From: Hyphomicrobiales bacterium
GTDB taxonomy: Bacteria; Pseudomonadota; Alphaproteobacteria; Rhizobiales; Ancalomicrobiaceae
Reading direction: 5' to 3'
Assembly: GCA_021286855.1 (NCBI GenBank)
Contig: JAJTBO010000003.1
Location: 124,001 to 188,000, forward strand
DNA length: 64,000 bases
The notes under the pieces were generated by a model. That model saw nothing but the letters and a program-made list of their open reading frames with translations, was not told where the DNA came from and made no database searches. A program made the translations under genes and the position numbers. The stretch's first letter is position 1. Each line of letters opens with the position of its first letter. This document shows positions 41,246 to 50,222 of the stretch, piece by piece.

Positions 41246-42358
41246 TCAGACCGTCGCCGCAGCCTCGGCGAGCGCCGCGGGAAGCGCCTCGGCGAAGAGG
41301 GCGAGATCGGCGTCCGTGCCGGCGGAGACGCGGATGCAGCGGTCCATCGGCGCGGTCCAGGGCTTGCGCACGAAGAGATCGCGTTCGATCAGCGCTTCGA
41401 GCACCGCCTTGGCGAAGGCGCCGTCGCGGCCGCAGTCGATCGCCACGAAGTTGGTCGCCGACGGCAGCGTGACCAGACCGTTTTCCGCGGCGATTTCGGC
41501 GAGGCGGGCCTTGGAGCGGTTCACCTTGGCGACCACGTCGACGAGGTGGTCCTGGTCGGCGAGCGCGGCGAGCGCGCCGGCCTGGGCGACGACGCCGACG
41601 CCGAAGTGGTTGCGGATCTTGTCGAAGGCGTTCGTGATCTCCGGCGCGCCGATCCCGTAGGCGACGCGCAGGCCGGCGAGGCCGTGCGCCTTGGAGAAGG
41701 TGCGGAAGCGCAGGATGCGCGGATCGTCGGGATCGACCTTCGGCAGCACGCCCGCCGGCGCGAACTCGCCATAGGCCTCGTCGAGGATCAGGAGCGAGCC
41801 CTCGGGGACGCGGGCGATCTCGCGCTCGACGTCCTTCGCCCACCACCAGGACGCCATCGGATTGTCCGGATTGGCGAAATAGGCGAGCGGCGCGCTCTCG
41901 CGCAAGGTCGCGTCGAGGAGGCCGGGGAGATCCTCGCGATCTTCGACATAGGGCACCCGGACGAAGCGGCCGCCGAAGCCGGCGACATGATAATCGAAGG
42001 TCGGGTAGCCGCCGGCCGAGGTGACGACCGGCGTGCCCGGATCGACGAACAGGCGCACCGTCATCCCGAGCAGATCGTCGATGCCCTCGCCGACGACGAC
42101 GTTGTCCGGGCGCACGCCGTGATGGGCGGCGATCGCGCTCTTCAGATCGTGCAGTTCCGGGTCGCCGTAGACCCAGGCGCCGCGACCGGCCTTGGCCATC
42201 GCCTCGAGCGCCTTGGGCGAGGGACCGAAGACGCTCTCGTTGGCGCCGATGCGGGCGCGGAACGGCCGGCCGCGCCGCCGCTCGATCGCTTCGGCCCCGA
42301 CGAAGGGGACGGTGGAGGGGAGCGAGGCCATCAACGGCGTGAAGCGGGGGGCGGTCAT
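41246..42358 (-). CDS. PLP-dependent aminotransferase, histidinol-phosphate aminotransferase-like (HisC family)
   Basis: This 370-residue class I/II fold I protein starts MTAPRFTPLMASLPSTVPFV. It has the IGANESVFGPSPKALEAM N-terminal pattern, YGDPELHDL, ILDEAYGEFAP and the PLP lysine in FRTFSKAHGLAGLRVAYG. HisC-like enzymes act on histidinol phosphate, but isolated copies are often aromatic or broad-specificity aminotransferases. No other histidine gene is close. The true biosynthetic hisC could be elsewhere, so no symbol is given. Confidence 0.82.
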   Translation of the reverse strand: MTAPRFTPLMASLPSTVPFVGAEAIERRRGRPFRARIGANESVFGPSPKALEAMAKAGRGAWVYGDPELHDLKSAIAAHHGVRPDNVVVGEGIDDLLGMTVRLFVDPGTPVVTSAGGYPTFDYHVAGFGGRFVRVPYVEDREDLPGLLDATLRESAPLAYFANPDNPMASWWWAKDVEREIARVPEGSLLILDEAYGEFAPAGVLPKVDPDDPRILRFRTFSKAHGLAGLRVAYGIGAPEITNAFDKIRNHFGVGVVAQAGALAALADQDHLVDVVAKVNRSKARLAEIAAENGLVTLPSATNFVAIDCGRDGAFAKAVLEALIERDLFVRKPWTAPMDRCIRVSAGTDADLALFAEALPAALAEAAATV

Positions 42359-42699
42359 CGGCAGAGCGTTCCTCTCGGTCTTCCTTCGCCATCTATCGAA
42401 CGCAAGGGCCGTCTGTCGAGAGGATCTGCGCTTTCGCCTTGATCCGAACACGAACTTCCCGCATAGAGACGCCAGCGACGCCGCCCCGACGATCGGACGC
42501 GGAGGTTTCGGAAGATGCGTGAGAGCGCAGCCGGGCGGGAGAAACGCTCCCCTCCCCGTACTGCTGCTCCCTTTCGACCCGCTCGATCGCTTTCACCCGA
42601 CAGGCCCCCTATTCACGCGGGGATCGTCATTCGATCCCGACCGCCGTTCGCGCTTCCTTGCGCGACCGCGCGGGCCTCGTCGCATTCGAAGGTTCACAC
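42359..42699. other. Intergenic leader of the DEAD-box helicase gene
   Basis: These 341 bases separate the divergent aminotransferase and helicase genes. Long untranslated leaders are common for cold-induced helicase genes. No ATG-initiated frame of note and no strong hairpin were seen. Confidence 0.5.
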
Positions 42700-44277
42700 T
42701 TGACCTCATTCAAAGACTTCGGCCTCTCCGCCCCGATCCTCGCCGCGCTCGCTCGCGAGGGCTATTCGGCTCCGACGCCGATCCAGGCGCAGGCCATCCC
42801 GCATCTGATGCAGGGCCGCGACCTGCTCGGCATCGCGCAGACCGGCACCGGCAAGACCGCCGCCTTCGCGCTGCCGCTGATCCATCGCCTGATGGAGCCG
42901 CACAAGCGCACCGCCCCCCATTCCGCCCGCACACTGGTGCTGGCCCCGACCCGCGAACTCGCTTCGCAGATCGCCGAGAGCTTCAAGATCTACGCCGGCG
43001 ACCTTCCGATCTCCGTCGAGGTGGTGTTCGGCGGCGTCTCGATCGGCCGTCAGGAACGCGCCCTGTTCCGCGGCGTCGACGTGCTCGTCGCCACGCCCGG
43101 CCGGCTGCTCGACCTCATCGACCGCGGCTCGTGCCGGCTCGATCTGGTCGAGGCGCTCGTCCTCGACGAGGCCGACCAGATGCTCGACCTCGGCTTCGTC
43201 CATGCGCTGAAGCGGATCGCCAAGCTGGTGCCGAAGAAGCGTCACACGCTGCTGTTCTCGGCGACCATGCCGAAGCAGATCGCGAGCCTCGCGGAAGGCT
43301 ATCTCACCGATCCCGTCCGCGTCGCGGTGACCCCGGTCGCCACGACCGCCGAGCGCGTCGCCCAGCACGTCGTTCCCTGCGAGACGCGGCTCAAGCAGGC
43401 GATGCTCGAGCATCTCCTCTCCGATCCGGCCTTCGACCGCGTCATCGTCTTCACCCGCACCAAGCACGGCGCGGATCGGGTGGTGAAGCATCTCGACCGG
43501 GCGGGCATCGACGCCGCCGCGATCCACGGCAACAAGAGCCAGCCGCAGCGCGAGCGGGCGCTCGCCGCCTTCCGCGACGGCCAGATCGGCGTGCTGGTGG
43601 CCACCGACATCGCGGCGCGCGGCATCGACATCGACGGCGTCTCCCACGTCGTCAACTTCGAGCTGCCGAACATTCCGGAAAGCTACGTCCACCGCATCGG
43701 CCGCACCGCGCGCGCCGGGGCGAAGGGCTCGGCCGTCTCCTTCTGCAATCGCGAGGAAGAGCCCTATCTGCGCGACATCGAGAAGCTGATCCGGGCCCAG
43801 ATCCCGCGCCTCTCCGTGCCGAAGGAAGTGCAGACCCGCGCCGCCGAGATCGGCCGGATGAACCGCGCCGAGACCGAGGAGGCGATCCTGCCGAGCCGCG
43901 CGCCGCGCCATCACGCCGGCCGGCCCGACGTGGGCCGTCGTGGCGAGGGTCATGCGGCGAACGAGGGCGAGCGCAATCAGGCGCGCGGCGGCAAGGGCCC
44001 GCGCGGCCCGCGCGAGCAGTTCCGCGCCCGCGCCGAAGGCCCGGCGGCGGAGAGCGCGACGCGCGAGCCGCGTCGCGGCGAGGCGAACGGACGCCCGCAG
44101 CGCTCGGAAGGCGCGGCCGGCGGTCGGCGCTTCGATGCGAGCGGCGAGACGCCGCGGTCGCGCGCCGGCGCGCCGACGCGCAAGCCGAACGCCGGCGCTC
44201 CGGCGGCGGCCAAGGGCGGCGAGCGCGACGGCCGTCGTCCGAACCGCCAGCGCGGTCCGAAACGTCGCGACGACTGA
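42700..44277 (+). CDS. DEAD-box RNA helicase, RhlE-like
   Basis: This protein has 525 residues from a TTG start preceded by GAAGG, giving MTSFKDFGLSAPILAALARE. Helicase motifs are in order: Q-motif near 21-30 (YSAPTPIQAQAI), AQTGTGKT at 46-53, PTRELA at 83-88, GG, TPGR, DEAD at 156-159, SAT at 187-189, FTRTKHGADR, ATDIAARGIDI and HRIGRTARAG. The C-terminal 130 residues are Arg/Gly/Ala-rich and disordered, as in RhlE proteins that remodel ribosomal or mRNA structure. No ATG start is available near the conserved N-terminus. A terminator follows at 44307. Confidence 0.92.
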   Translation: MTSFKDFGLSAPILAALAREGYSAPTPIQAQAIPHLMQGRDLLGIAQTGTGKTAAFALPLIHRLMEPHKRTAPHSARTLVLAPTRELASQIAESFKIYAGDLPISVEVVFGGVSIGRQERALFRGVDVLVATPGRLLDLIDRGSCRLDLVEALVLDEADQMLDLGFVHALKRIAKLVPKKRHTLLFSATMPKQIASLAEGYLTDPVRVAVTPVATTAERVAQHVVPCETRLKQAMLEHLLSDPAFDRVIVFTRTKHGADRVVKHLDRAGIDAAAIHGNKSQPQRERALAAFRDGQIGVLVATDIAARGIDIDGVSHVVNFELPNIPESYVHRIGRTARAGAKGSAVSFCNREEEPYLRDIEKLIRAQIPRLSVPKEVQTRAAEIGRMNRAETEEAILPSRAPRHHAGRPDVGRRGEGHAANEGERNQARGGKGPRGPREQFRARAEGPAAESATREPRRGEANGRPQRSEGAAGGRRFDASGETPRSRAGAPTRKPNAGAPAAAKGGERDGRRPNRQRGPKRRDD

Positions 44278-44300
44278 GCGACGGCGCGTTCCTCTCCAAA

Positions 44301-44336
44301 AAATTCGACGGCCCCGGAGCGATCCGGGGCCGTCTT
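44301..44336. terminator. Intrinsic terminator between convergent genes
   Basis: GACGGCCCCGGA (44307-44318) pairs with TCCGGGGCCGTC (44323-44334) around a GCGA loop. On the minus strand it is followed by GAATTTTTTGG, making it efficient for the CAP-domain gene. On the plus strand only TTCG follows. Confidence 0.8.
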
Positions 44337-44361
44337 CGTGTCCACTCACGCCTTCGCCGCG

Positions 44362-45012
44362 TCAGCGACCGCCGAAGGGCGTCGAGATCGGCAGGCTCCA
44401 GAGCCGAACCGTCGGCTCCGGTCCCCAGCGATGCGGCGTCGGGGTCGGCGTCAGGCTGGCCGGGTCGCGGCGCGGCCGCGCGAACATCAGGCACCAGTAG
44501 ACGTCGCCGCGCTTCTTCGGATTTTCCACCGAGGCGATGCCCATCCGGGTCATGTCGGCGTCCTTGAGGCCGCGATCGTGCGGCGGCGACTTCTTCCAGC
44601 CGGCGATGGTCTGTTCGATGGTGCGATAGCCCTGACCGAGGTTCTCGCCGGCCGTCTCATAGGCGTAGCCGCCGGCCCGCAGGCGCTTCTCGAGACCGCC
44701 ATAGGGCTCCAGCTCGTGCGTCATGCGGCCGGCGTCGGCGAGGTGGCCGGCATATTCGCGGGCGAGCCGGGTCAGTTCGCCGTCGAGGGCGAGCGGGGCG
44801 ACGCCGTTGTCGGCGCGATAGGCGTTGATCAGGCGCAGCGCCTTCTGCGGGTCGACCGGAACGTAGGCGACGTCGTCGATCTCCTCGACGTGGAGGGGGG
44901 AGCGCGCGCAGGCCGCGAGCGAGGCGGCGAGCCCACCGAGGAGCACGACGCGGCGCGTCGGGCGAACGGCGCCCGGGCACGGGGACATGAAGAGGGGGCG
45001 CAGGCCGGACAT
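44362..45012 (-). CDS. CAP/SCP-domain lipoprotein
   Basis: This protein has 216 residues. The N-terminus has TRRVVLLGGLAASLAAC, so it has a lipobox with Cys near residue 35 and a twin-arginine-like pair. The CAP domain (about 55-190) contains ALRLINAYRADNGVAPLALD, HLADAGRMTHELEPYGG, YETAGENLGQGYRTIEQTI and WKKSPPHDRGLKDADMTRMG. These correspond to the conserved CAP His and Glu residues and the HxxxL region. Such bacterial CAP proteins are envelope lipoproteins of mostly unknown function. An ATG at 44988 (MSPCPGA) is an alternative start. Confidence 0.82.
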   Translation of the reverse strand: MSGLRPLFMSPCPGAVRPTRRVVLLGGLAASLAACARSPLHVEEIDDVAYVPVDPQKALRLINAYRADNGVAPLALDGELTRLAREYAGHLADAGRMTHELEPYGGLEKRLRAGGYAYETAGENLGQGYRTIEQTIAGWKKSPPHDRGLKDADMTRMGIASVENPKKRGDVYWCLMFARPRRDPASLTPTPTPHRWGPEPTVRLWSLPISTPFGGR

Positions 45013-45222
45013 GGCGACTCACCGGGTTCGAGAACGAAGGTGCGGCGGGCTCTAGCGCGAAGTCCGGACGAGAAAAAGGCGAAGGGCGATCGCTCGCGCC
45101 GACGGCCGGCGACGGTTCGAAGGCGCGCGCAGGAAGAGGAGAGGGAAAATCCGGGGCGTCCGTGCGTCTCGACGGTGGAGCGCCTTGAATTCGGCCCGCC
45201 GCTCGGGCATAGAGGTCGCGCC

Positions 45223-45314
45223 GGAGACGTGGCCGAGAGGCTGAAGGCACTCGTTTGCTAAATGAGCGTACCCCCAAAAGGGTACCGAGGGTTCGAATCC
45301 CTCCGTCTCCGCCA
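45223..45314 (+). tRNA. tRNA-Ser (anticodon GCT)
   Basis: The 92-nt class II tRNA has acceptor GGAGACG with CGTCTCC, discriminator G and encoded CCA. The anticodon arm is CTCGT-TTGCTAA-ATGAG with GCT at 34-36. It has a long variable arm (GTACCCCCAAAAGGGTAC) and T-arm GGTTCGAATCC. It decodes AGC/AGU. The acetate/crotonyl-CoA gene cluster starts shortly downstream, so this could be an insertion landmark. Confidence 0.95.
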
Positions 45315-45389
45315 TTTGCTTCATAAAAACAATAACTTATAATGACGATTTCGAGGCCGCCCACATAAAGGCCTACAACGGAACGCCGC

Positions 45390-45839
45390 TACCGACCGAA
45401 GCAAGTTCGGCTTCGTTACGACAATTTCGACATGATAGGGTTCCGGATCGTCATCGACACGCCCGAAACCCTGGGCGCCGAGCTCGGCGACGGCGGCATC
45501 GACATCGCGCTGCCGCCCGAAGTGCGGCCACATCCCGGCATCCGCTTCTCACCCTTCGACGACGAGCGGCATTCGCTCGGTCGCGCCGTCGGCCATCCCC
45601 TCCGGGCCGACGCGTCGGAGGAGATGTCGCCGCAATCGATCGAGGCGCACGCCTTCGTCTTGCGTCCCTCCAGGCCGACGCCGGCGTCCACGGTGGGATG
45701 GTTCGTCACGCGCGCCCCGCTCGGCCGAATGGATCGACCGGGGAGGCGGGAAGCCGTGCAGTGGCCGAATTGGGCTCTTCATCACCTCATTTGTACGTCT
45801 GGTCGCTTTTCCGGCCGGATCCCGCCGATCGCGTCCTAA
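45390..45839 (+). pseudogene. Remnant of a LysR-type regulator (substrate-binding domain fragment)
   Basis: An open frame continuing through 45432-45839 encodes FRIVIDTPETLGAELGDGGI, DIALPPEVRPHPGIRFSPFD, GRAVGHPLRADASEEM and IEAHAFVLRPSR. This reads like the effector-binding half of a LysR protein (the DLAL, HPLA and PFVLRE positions are recognisable). No helix-turn-helix precedes it, and the protein stops early at 45839 with an unrelated tail, so the gene looks decayed at both ends. The similarity is by eye and the left border is approximate. Confidence 0.42.
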
Positions 45840-45998
45840 GCCTCGGCGTCAGCAGTCGCGGACAGGTTTCTGGCGAGATCCGAAGGGGGGCTCGAGGAGG
45901 CGACGCGCTGCGTCTCAGCCGTCGCCGGATCGGTTCGATCCTTCGCATCCGACGGACCGCATCCGGCTGGGATCCGAACGAATGGGGGATGTAACCTC
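45840..45998. other. Leader of the acetate-transporter gene
   Basis: These 159 bases lie between the LysR remnant and the acetate transporter. GGGGG lies upstream of the ATG at 45999. No hairpin or repeat of note was seen. Confidence 0.4.
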
Positions 45999-46601
45999 AT
46001 GACGCAAATCATCGAAACTCCTGTTCAGCAACTCGTCGTGGCTCCGCCCAAGCTGGGCAATCCCGCCGCCGTCGGTCTGGCCGCCTTCGGACTGACCACG
46101 CTCCTGCTGCAACTGCACGCCCTCGGGCTCGTCGGCATGGGCCCGGTGCTCTGGGTGGGCGTGTTCTACGGCGGCGCCGCCCAGGTCATGGTCGGCCTTC
46201 ACGAGCACAAGAACGGCAACAACTTCGGCTATACGGTGTTCACCAGCTTCGGCTGCTTCTGGCTGTCGTTCTGCGGCATCGTCATCGCCGGAAGTTACGG
46301 CCTGTTTCCCGCCAGCAAGACCGACGTCGGTTGGTTCCTGGTCGCCTGGACGCTCTACAGCGGCATCATGACGATCGCCTCCGTGCGCACCAACAAAGTG
46401 CTGTTCGGCGCCTTCGTCACCTTGATGATCGGGTTGGTGGCGCTGGTCGCCGAGCACTTCGGCGCCGGCGAGGAGATGGCCCGCCTGTCCGCCTGGGCGA
46501 TGCTCGGGACCGTCGCCTGCGTCTGGTACGTGATGGCGCACATCGTCCTGGCCGACATGTTCGGCCGCGACGTCCTGCCGGTCGGCAAGCCCTTCCTCTG
46601 A
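45999..46601 (+). CDS. Acetate/succinate transporter, GPR1/FUN34/SatP family
   Basis: This 200-residue membrane protein has six hydrophobic segments and the family signatures NPAAVGLAAFGLTTLLLQLH, FYGGAAQVMVGLHEHKNGNN and FTSFGCFWLS. SatP-family proteins carry acetate and other short-chain monocarboxylates across the inner membrane as hexameric channels. Its place directly before atoD fits uptake or release of acetate, acetoacetate or butyrate handled by the following genes. It starts 61 bases upstream of atoD and reads in the same direction. Confidence 0.9.
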   Translation: MTQIIETPVQQLVVAPPKLGNPAAVGLAAFGLTTLLLQLHALGLVGMGPVLWVGVFYGGAAQVMVGLHEHKNGNNFGYTVFTSFGCFWLSFCGIVIAGSYGLFPASKTDVGWFLVAWTLYSGIMTIASVRTNKVLFGAFVTLMIGLVALVAEHFGAGEEMARLSAWAMLGTVACVWYVMAHIVLADMFGRDVLPVGKPFL

Positions 46602-46661
46602 GATCGACGACGCCCCGACCCGATCGCGGTCGGCGGCGCCGATGAAAAAGGGACGAAACTC

Positions 46662-47396
46662 ATGAACAAAGTCATGCAACTCGACGACGTCGTCGCCGGC
46701 ATCGAAGACGGTGCGACCATCATGTTCGGGGGATTTCTGGGCGTCGGCTCTCCCCTCAAGTCCATCGAAAAGATCGTCGCCAAGGGCGTGAAGGACCTGA
46801 CCGTCGTCTCGGTGGTCAATTCCTATCCCGGCGGCGGCTTCGATCTGGCGCCGCTGTTCGCGAAGCGTCAGGTCAAGAAGTTCATCACCGCCCATACCGG
46901 CACCTGCCCGGAGGCGATCGAAGCGTTGAAGGCCGGCGATCTCGAAATCGAATTCTTCCCGATGGGCACCTGGATCGAGAAGATCCGGGCCGCCGGCGCC
47001 GGGCTCGGCGGGGTGCTGACGCCGATCGGTCTCGGCACGCTGGTCGAAGAAGGCAAGCGCCACATCGAAATCGACGGCAGGACCTATCTGATCGAGATGC
47101 CGCTGCGCGCCGACTACGCCTTCATCGCCGGCGCCCGCGCCGACACCAGCGGCAACGTCGAATATCGCGGCGTCAGCCTCAACTCCAACCCGGTGATCGC
47201 GACCGCCGCCGACTTCACCGTGGCCGAGGTCAACGAAATCGTCCCGGTGGGCGAGATCGACCCCGCGCGCGTCGGCACGCCCTGCGTCTTCGTCAAGGCG
47301 GTCGTACAGGGGCATTCGCCGGCCGAACATCAGTCGATCTTCGAACGGCTGTGGGTGAACACCGGGCGCCTCCAGGCGCCGGCGACCGCAGCGTAG
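46662..47396 (+). CDS. atoD: Acetoacetate/3-oxoacid CoA-transferase, subunit A
   Basis: This 244-residue protein matches the AtoD/ScoA alpha subunit: EDGATIMFGGFLGVGSPLKS, KFITAHTGTCPEAIEAL, FFPMGTWIEKIRAAGAGLGG, LTPIGLGTLVEEGKRHIEI and GRTYLIEMPLRADYAFI. With AtoA it moves CoA between acetyl-CoA or butyryl-CoA and acetoacetate or another acid. The C-terminal tail is longer than in E. coli AtoD (220 residues). Fourteen bases separate it from atoA, with which it forms the functional enzyme. Confidence 0.9.
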   Translation: MNKVMQLDDVVAGIEDGATIMFGGFLGVGSPLKSIEKIVAKGVKDLTVVSVVNSYPGGGFDLAPLFAKRQVKKFITAHTGTCPEAIEALKAGDLEIEFFPMGTWIEKIRAAGAGLGGVLTPIGLGTLVEEGKRHIEIDGRTYLIEMPLRADYAFIAGARADTSGNVEYRGVSLNSNPVIATAADFTVAEVNEIVPVGEIDPARVGTPCVFVKAVVQGHSPAEHQSIFERLWVNTGRLQAPATAA

Positions 47397-47410
47397 AAAG
47401 GAGCACCGTC

Positions 47411-48091
47411 ATGGAGTCCGTCATCGATCCCAAAGACGCCATCGCGCGCCGCGCCGCCTACGAATTGGCGGACGGCGAGATCGTCAATCTCGGCTTCGGC
47501 ATGCCGACCGCCGTCGCCAACCACATTCCTCCGGGCGTGGACGTCATTCTGCAGTCCGAGAACGGCTGCCTGATGTTCGGTCCGACGCCCCGGCTCGGGC
47601 AGCAGGACGCCGACGTCGCCAACGCCGGCGGTCAGCCGATCACCCTGCTGCCCGGCGCGTCGATCTTCGATCTCGCCACGTCCTTCGCGATCATCCGCGG
47701 CGGCCATGTCGACACCACCATTCTCGGCGCCCTGGAAGTGGATCAGGAAGGCTGCATCGCCAACTGGGCCATGCCGGTCGCTCCGGGCAAGTATTCGCCC
47801 GGCATGGGCGGCGCCATGGATCTGGTCGGCGGCGCCCGCAAGGTGGTCGCGGTGTTGCAGCACACCGACAAGAAGGGCAATTCGAAGGTCCTGAAGAAGT
47901 GCACCCTGCCGGTCACCGGCCGCGGCGTTCTCGACAGGATCATCACCGAGAAGGCCGTCTTCGACGTGACGCCGAACGGGCTGGTCCTGACCGAGATCGC
48001 GGCCGGGCTGACGCCGGACGAATTGAAGTCGATGACCGACGCCGAATTCTCGGTATCGCCCGACCTCTGCGAATATCGCCTCTGCGCCTGA
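47411..48091 (+). CDS. atoA: Acetoacetate/3-oxoacid CoA-transferase, subunit B
   Basis: This 226-residue protein carries the catalytic Glu50 in LQSENGCLMFGPTPR and the beta-subunit patterns ADGEIVNLGFGMPTAVANHI, SFAIIRGGHVDTTILGALEV, GMGGAMDLVGGARKVVAVLQ and LPVTGRGVLDRIITEKAVFD. The Glu forms the glutamyl-CoA intermediate. AAAGGAG lies upstream of the ATG. Together with AtoD it would activate acetoacetate or butyrate in this cluster. A 344-base gap then precedes the LytTR regulator gene. Confidence 0.92.
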   Translation: MESVIDPKDAIARRAAYELADGEIVNLGFGMPTAVANHIPPGVDVILQSENGCLMFGPTPRLGQQDADVANAGGQPITLLPGASIFDLATSFAIIRGGHVDTTILGALEVDQEGCIANWAMPVAPGKYSPGMGGAMDLVGGARKVVAVLQHTDKKGNSKVLKKCTLPVTGRGVLDRIITEKAVFDVTPNGLVLTEIAAGLTPDELKSMTDAEFSVSPDLCEYRLCA

Positions 48092-48435
48092 AGCGTCGAC
48101 GCCCGCCGCCACGCGCGCGACGACCGAAGCCGCCCGCGATCGAGCGGACGACCCGGTCGGACCGACCTCGCGGCGAGCGGGCGGGCGACCTTCGCAAGAC
48201 GGATCGGGGTGCGGACATGCCCGGCGTTTCGCCGCCGTGCGCCGCGCCCCGGTCGTTCCTCGACGCCGCCGTCATGGAAGAAATCGATGCCGCCTCCGCG
48301 ACCGGTCGGGCGTCCGCCCGCGTCGAATGGCTCCCCCTGCGAGCGATGCATTTCGGAATGCGCCGCTCTCGCTCTTCCGTCGGCGAGAAAAACATGCCCG
48401 AGTGCCGGGAAAACCGGCCGACGAGGAGGCGAGCG
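48092..48435. other. Gap between atoA and the LytTR regulator gene
   Basis: These 344 bases are G+C-rich and in part in frame with the regulator, with possible earlier ATGs at 48217 and 48274. The in-frame residues are Ala/Arg-rich and look non-conserved. I read it as a leader with its own promoter rather than coding. Confidence 0.4.
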
Positions 48436-50061
48436 ATGTCTCAGTTGCAGCCAGATCATCAGACGCGGCCCTATGCGAAGGACCTGAGCCTCGCCAAGAG
48501 CATGGCCGAGGCCTCCTATCAGGTCGGCCTCGGCGCCGCCGACATCACCGGCCACGTCGAAGACATCACGTCGCGAATCGTCGAGCAGACCGAACACCTC
48601 GGCGCGGTCGCCGCCTCGATCGAGGACATGACCCAGGAAAACGGCAGCATCGCCGCATCCGCCCGTGAACTGCTGCACGAAGCCAATGCCGTCACCGATC
48701 GCATGAACGAAGTCCGGGGGGCGGCGACCCGCTCGATCACGGCGGCCCTCGGTCTGATCGACGATGGAGCGACGATCACGACCGGCCTGCCGGCGATCAA
48801 GATCGCCCTGGAAGAGGTCGCGCGGGCCGTGGAAGGGTTGGGCGACGTCGCGCGATTGCGCGACGGGGTGGTTCGACGGGTCGCCTCGATCGCCGCCGCG
48901 ACCGCCCGCAACCGGGAACGCTGCGAAGACATTCTCGAAGAGGTCGCCCAGCTCACCGAAGCCGAATTGGCGACCGAGAAGGACTCCGAAAACGTCTCCA
49001 ACCAGTGTCTGCAACTCTCCGACCTCGGCGCCGAGCTCTACTACACCATTCTGGCGAGCGGCGTGGAGATCGCGGACACGCCGTTCATCGACGTGGTGAT
49101 GGAGACCGCCAAGCGCGTGACGTCGGCGCTCGAAGAGGCGCTCGAAGACGGCGAAATCGACTTCGATACCCTGTTCGACGAAGATTACGTTCGGATGCCC
49201 GACATCGAGCCGCCGAAATACACGACCGCGTGGCTTCCGTTGATCGAGAAGGTGGTGCCCCCGATCTGCGAGCCCGTCTCCAAGATCGCGCCCGACGTGG
49301 TGCTGTGCACCGTCACCGACCGCAACGCCTATATGCCGGTCAACAATCTCAAGTTTTCGCATCCGCCGCGCAACGACCCGGCATGGAACGCCACGCACTC
49401 ACGCCACCGCATTCGTCATCGCGATCGCATTTCCGCGCGTATCGCCAAATCGACGAAACCCTTCCTGGTGACGGTCTTCCGTCGTCGGCTCGGCGACTGC
49501 ACTCAGATCTTGAAGGACATATCCTCGCCGATCTTCATCCGCGGTGAGCTCTGGGGCAATGTTCGGATGCTCATTCTGATCAAGGTCGAGACCGTCGACT
49601 ACATTTTGAAGCAGATGGACATTCATCGCGCCGTCGAGAAGATGCGCGGCGCCGATGCGGCAGGGTCGGGCGACCATCTCTTCGGCCCGGACGCCGAGCA
49701 TTCGGCGCAGCGCCACAATCACCCGAAGAAGTTCTGCTTCCATCACGCCGGGCGTCTGAAGATCATCGACAACCAGGACATCCAGCTCTTCTTCGCCAAG
49801 GATCGTCTGGTCTTCATCCAAACCGAAGACGGTAAGCAACACTCCGTTCGCTCGACCCTCAGCGAATTGGAGGAAAAACTCGACGGCGGGCAATTCATGC
49901 GATGCCACAGAAACTACATCGTCAACATGAACAAGGTCGAATCCCTGACGAATTGGTTCAACCGAGGTTATTTATTGACATTGAAGGGTCAATCGAAAAC
50001 GGAAATACCGGTAAGTCGCGTCTTCGTGAAATATTTGAAGAAGTATATCGAGTTCGATTGA
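48436..50061 (+). CDS. Chimeric regulator: chemoreceptor-derived coiled coil and sensor module fused to a LytTR DNA-binding domain
   Basis: This protein has 541 residues from an ATG preceded by GAGGAGG at 6 bases. Residues about 20-200 form a long coiled coil resembling an MCP cytoplasmic domain (ITGHVEDITSRIVEQTEHLG), but the hairpin tip (QTNLLALNAAIEAARAGE type) that binds CheA/CheW is missing. Residues about 255-385 resemble the C-terminal module of soluble alphaproteobacterial chemoreceptors (YTTAWLPLIEKVVPPICEPV, VTDRNAYMPVNN, DPAWNATHSRHRIR, ILKDISSPIFIRGELWGNVR). Residues about 430-538 are a LytTR domain (FFAKDRLVFIQTEDGKQHSV, MRCHRNYIVNMNKVESL). No membrane segment is seen. It probably senses a small molecule or redox state and controls the neighbouring acyl-CoA genes. 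The coiled-coil and sensor calls are by eye. Confidence 0.8.
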   Translation: MSQLQPDHQTRPYAKDLSLAKSMAEASYQVGLGAADITGHVEDITSRIVEQTEHLGAVAASIEDMTQENGSIAASARELLHEANAVTDRMNEVRGAATRSITAALGLIDDGATITTGLPAIKIALEEVARAVEGLGDVARLRDGVVRRVASIAAATARNRERCEDILEEVAQLTEAELATEKDSENVSNQCLQLSDLGAELYYTILASGVEIADTPFIDVVMETAKRVTSALEEALEDGEIDFDTLFDEDYVRMPDIEPPKYTTAWLPLIEKVVPPICEPVSKIAPDVVLCTVTDRNAYMPVNNLKFSHPPRNDPAWNATHSRHRIRHRDRISARIAKSTKPFLVTVFRRRLGDCTQILKDISSPIFIRGELWGNVRMLILIKVETVDYILKQMDIHRAVEKMRGADAAGSGDHLFGPDAEHSAQRHNHPKKFCFHHAGRLKIIDNQDIQLFFAKDRLVFIQTEDGKQHSVRSTLSELEEKLDGGQFMRCHRNYIVNMNKVESLTNWFNRGYLLTLKGQSKTEIPVSRVFVKYLKKYIEFD

Positions 50062-50222
50062 TGCTTTTTGCGGTAAACCTTGGACTCGAGTCCGACGGAA
50101 GTTCTCGTCGTTGGACATCGGTTCGATGCGGAGTTCCGATCGGGCCGAACGAAACCTCGCCGCCACGGAACCTGGTGGGACAAGGCTCGGCATTCGAAGC
50201 TCAACTCGTCGGAGACAATCAC

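Noticed and set aside
48209..48487. A short open frame in the gap before the LytTR gene
   Set aside because: Arg/Pro/Ser-rich, overlaps the true start of the LytTR gene in another frame, and has no family resemblance.
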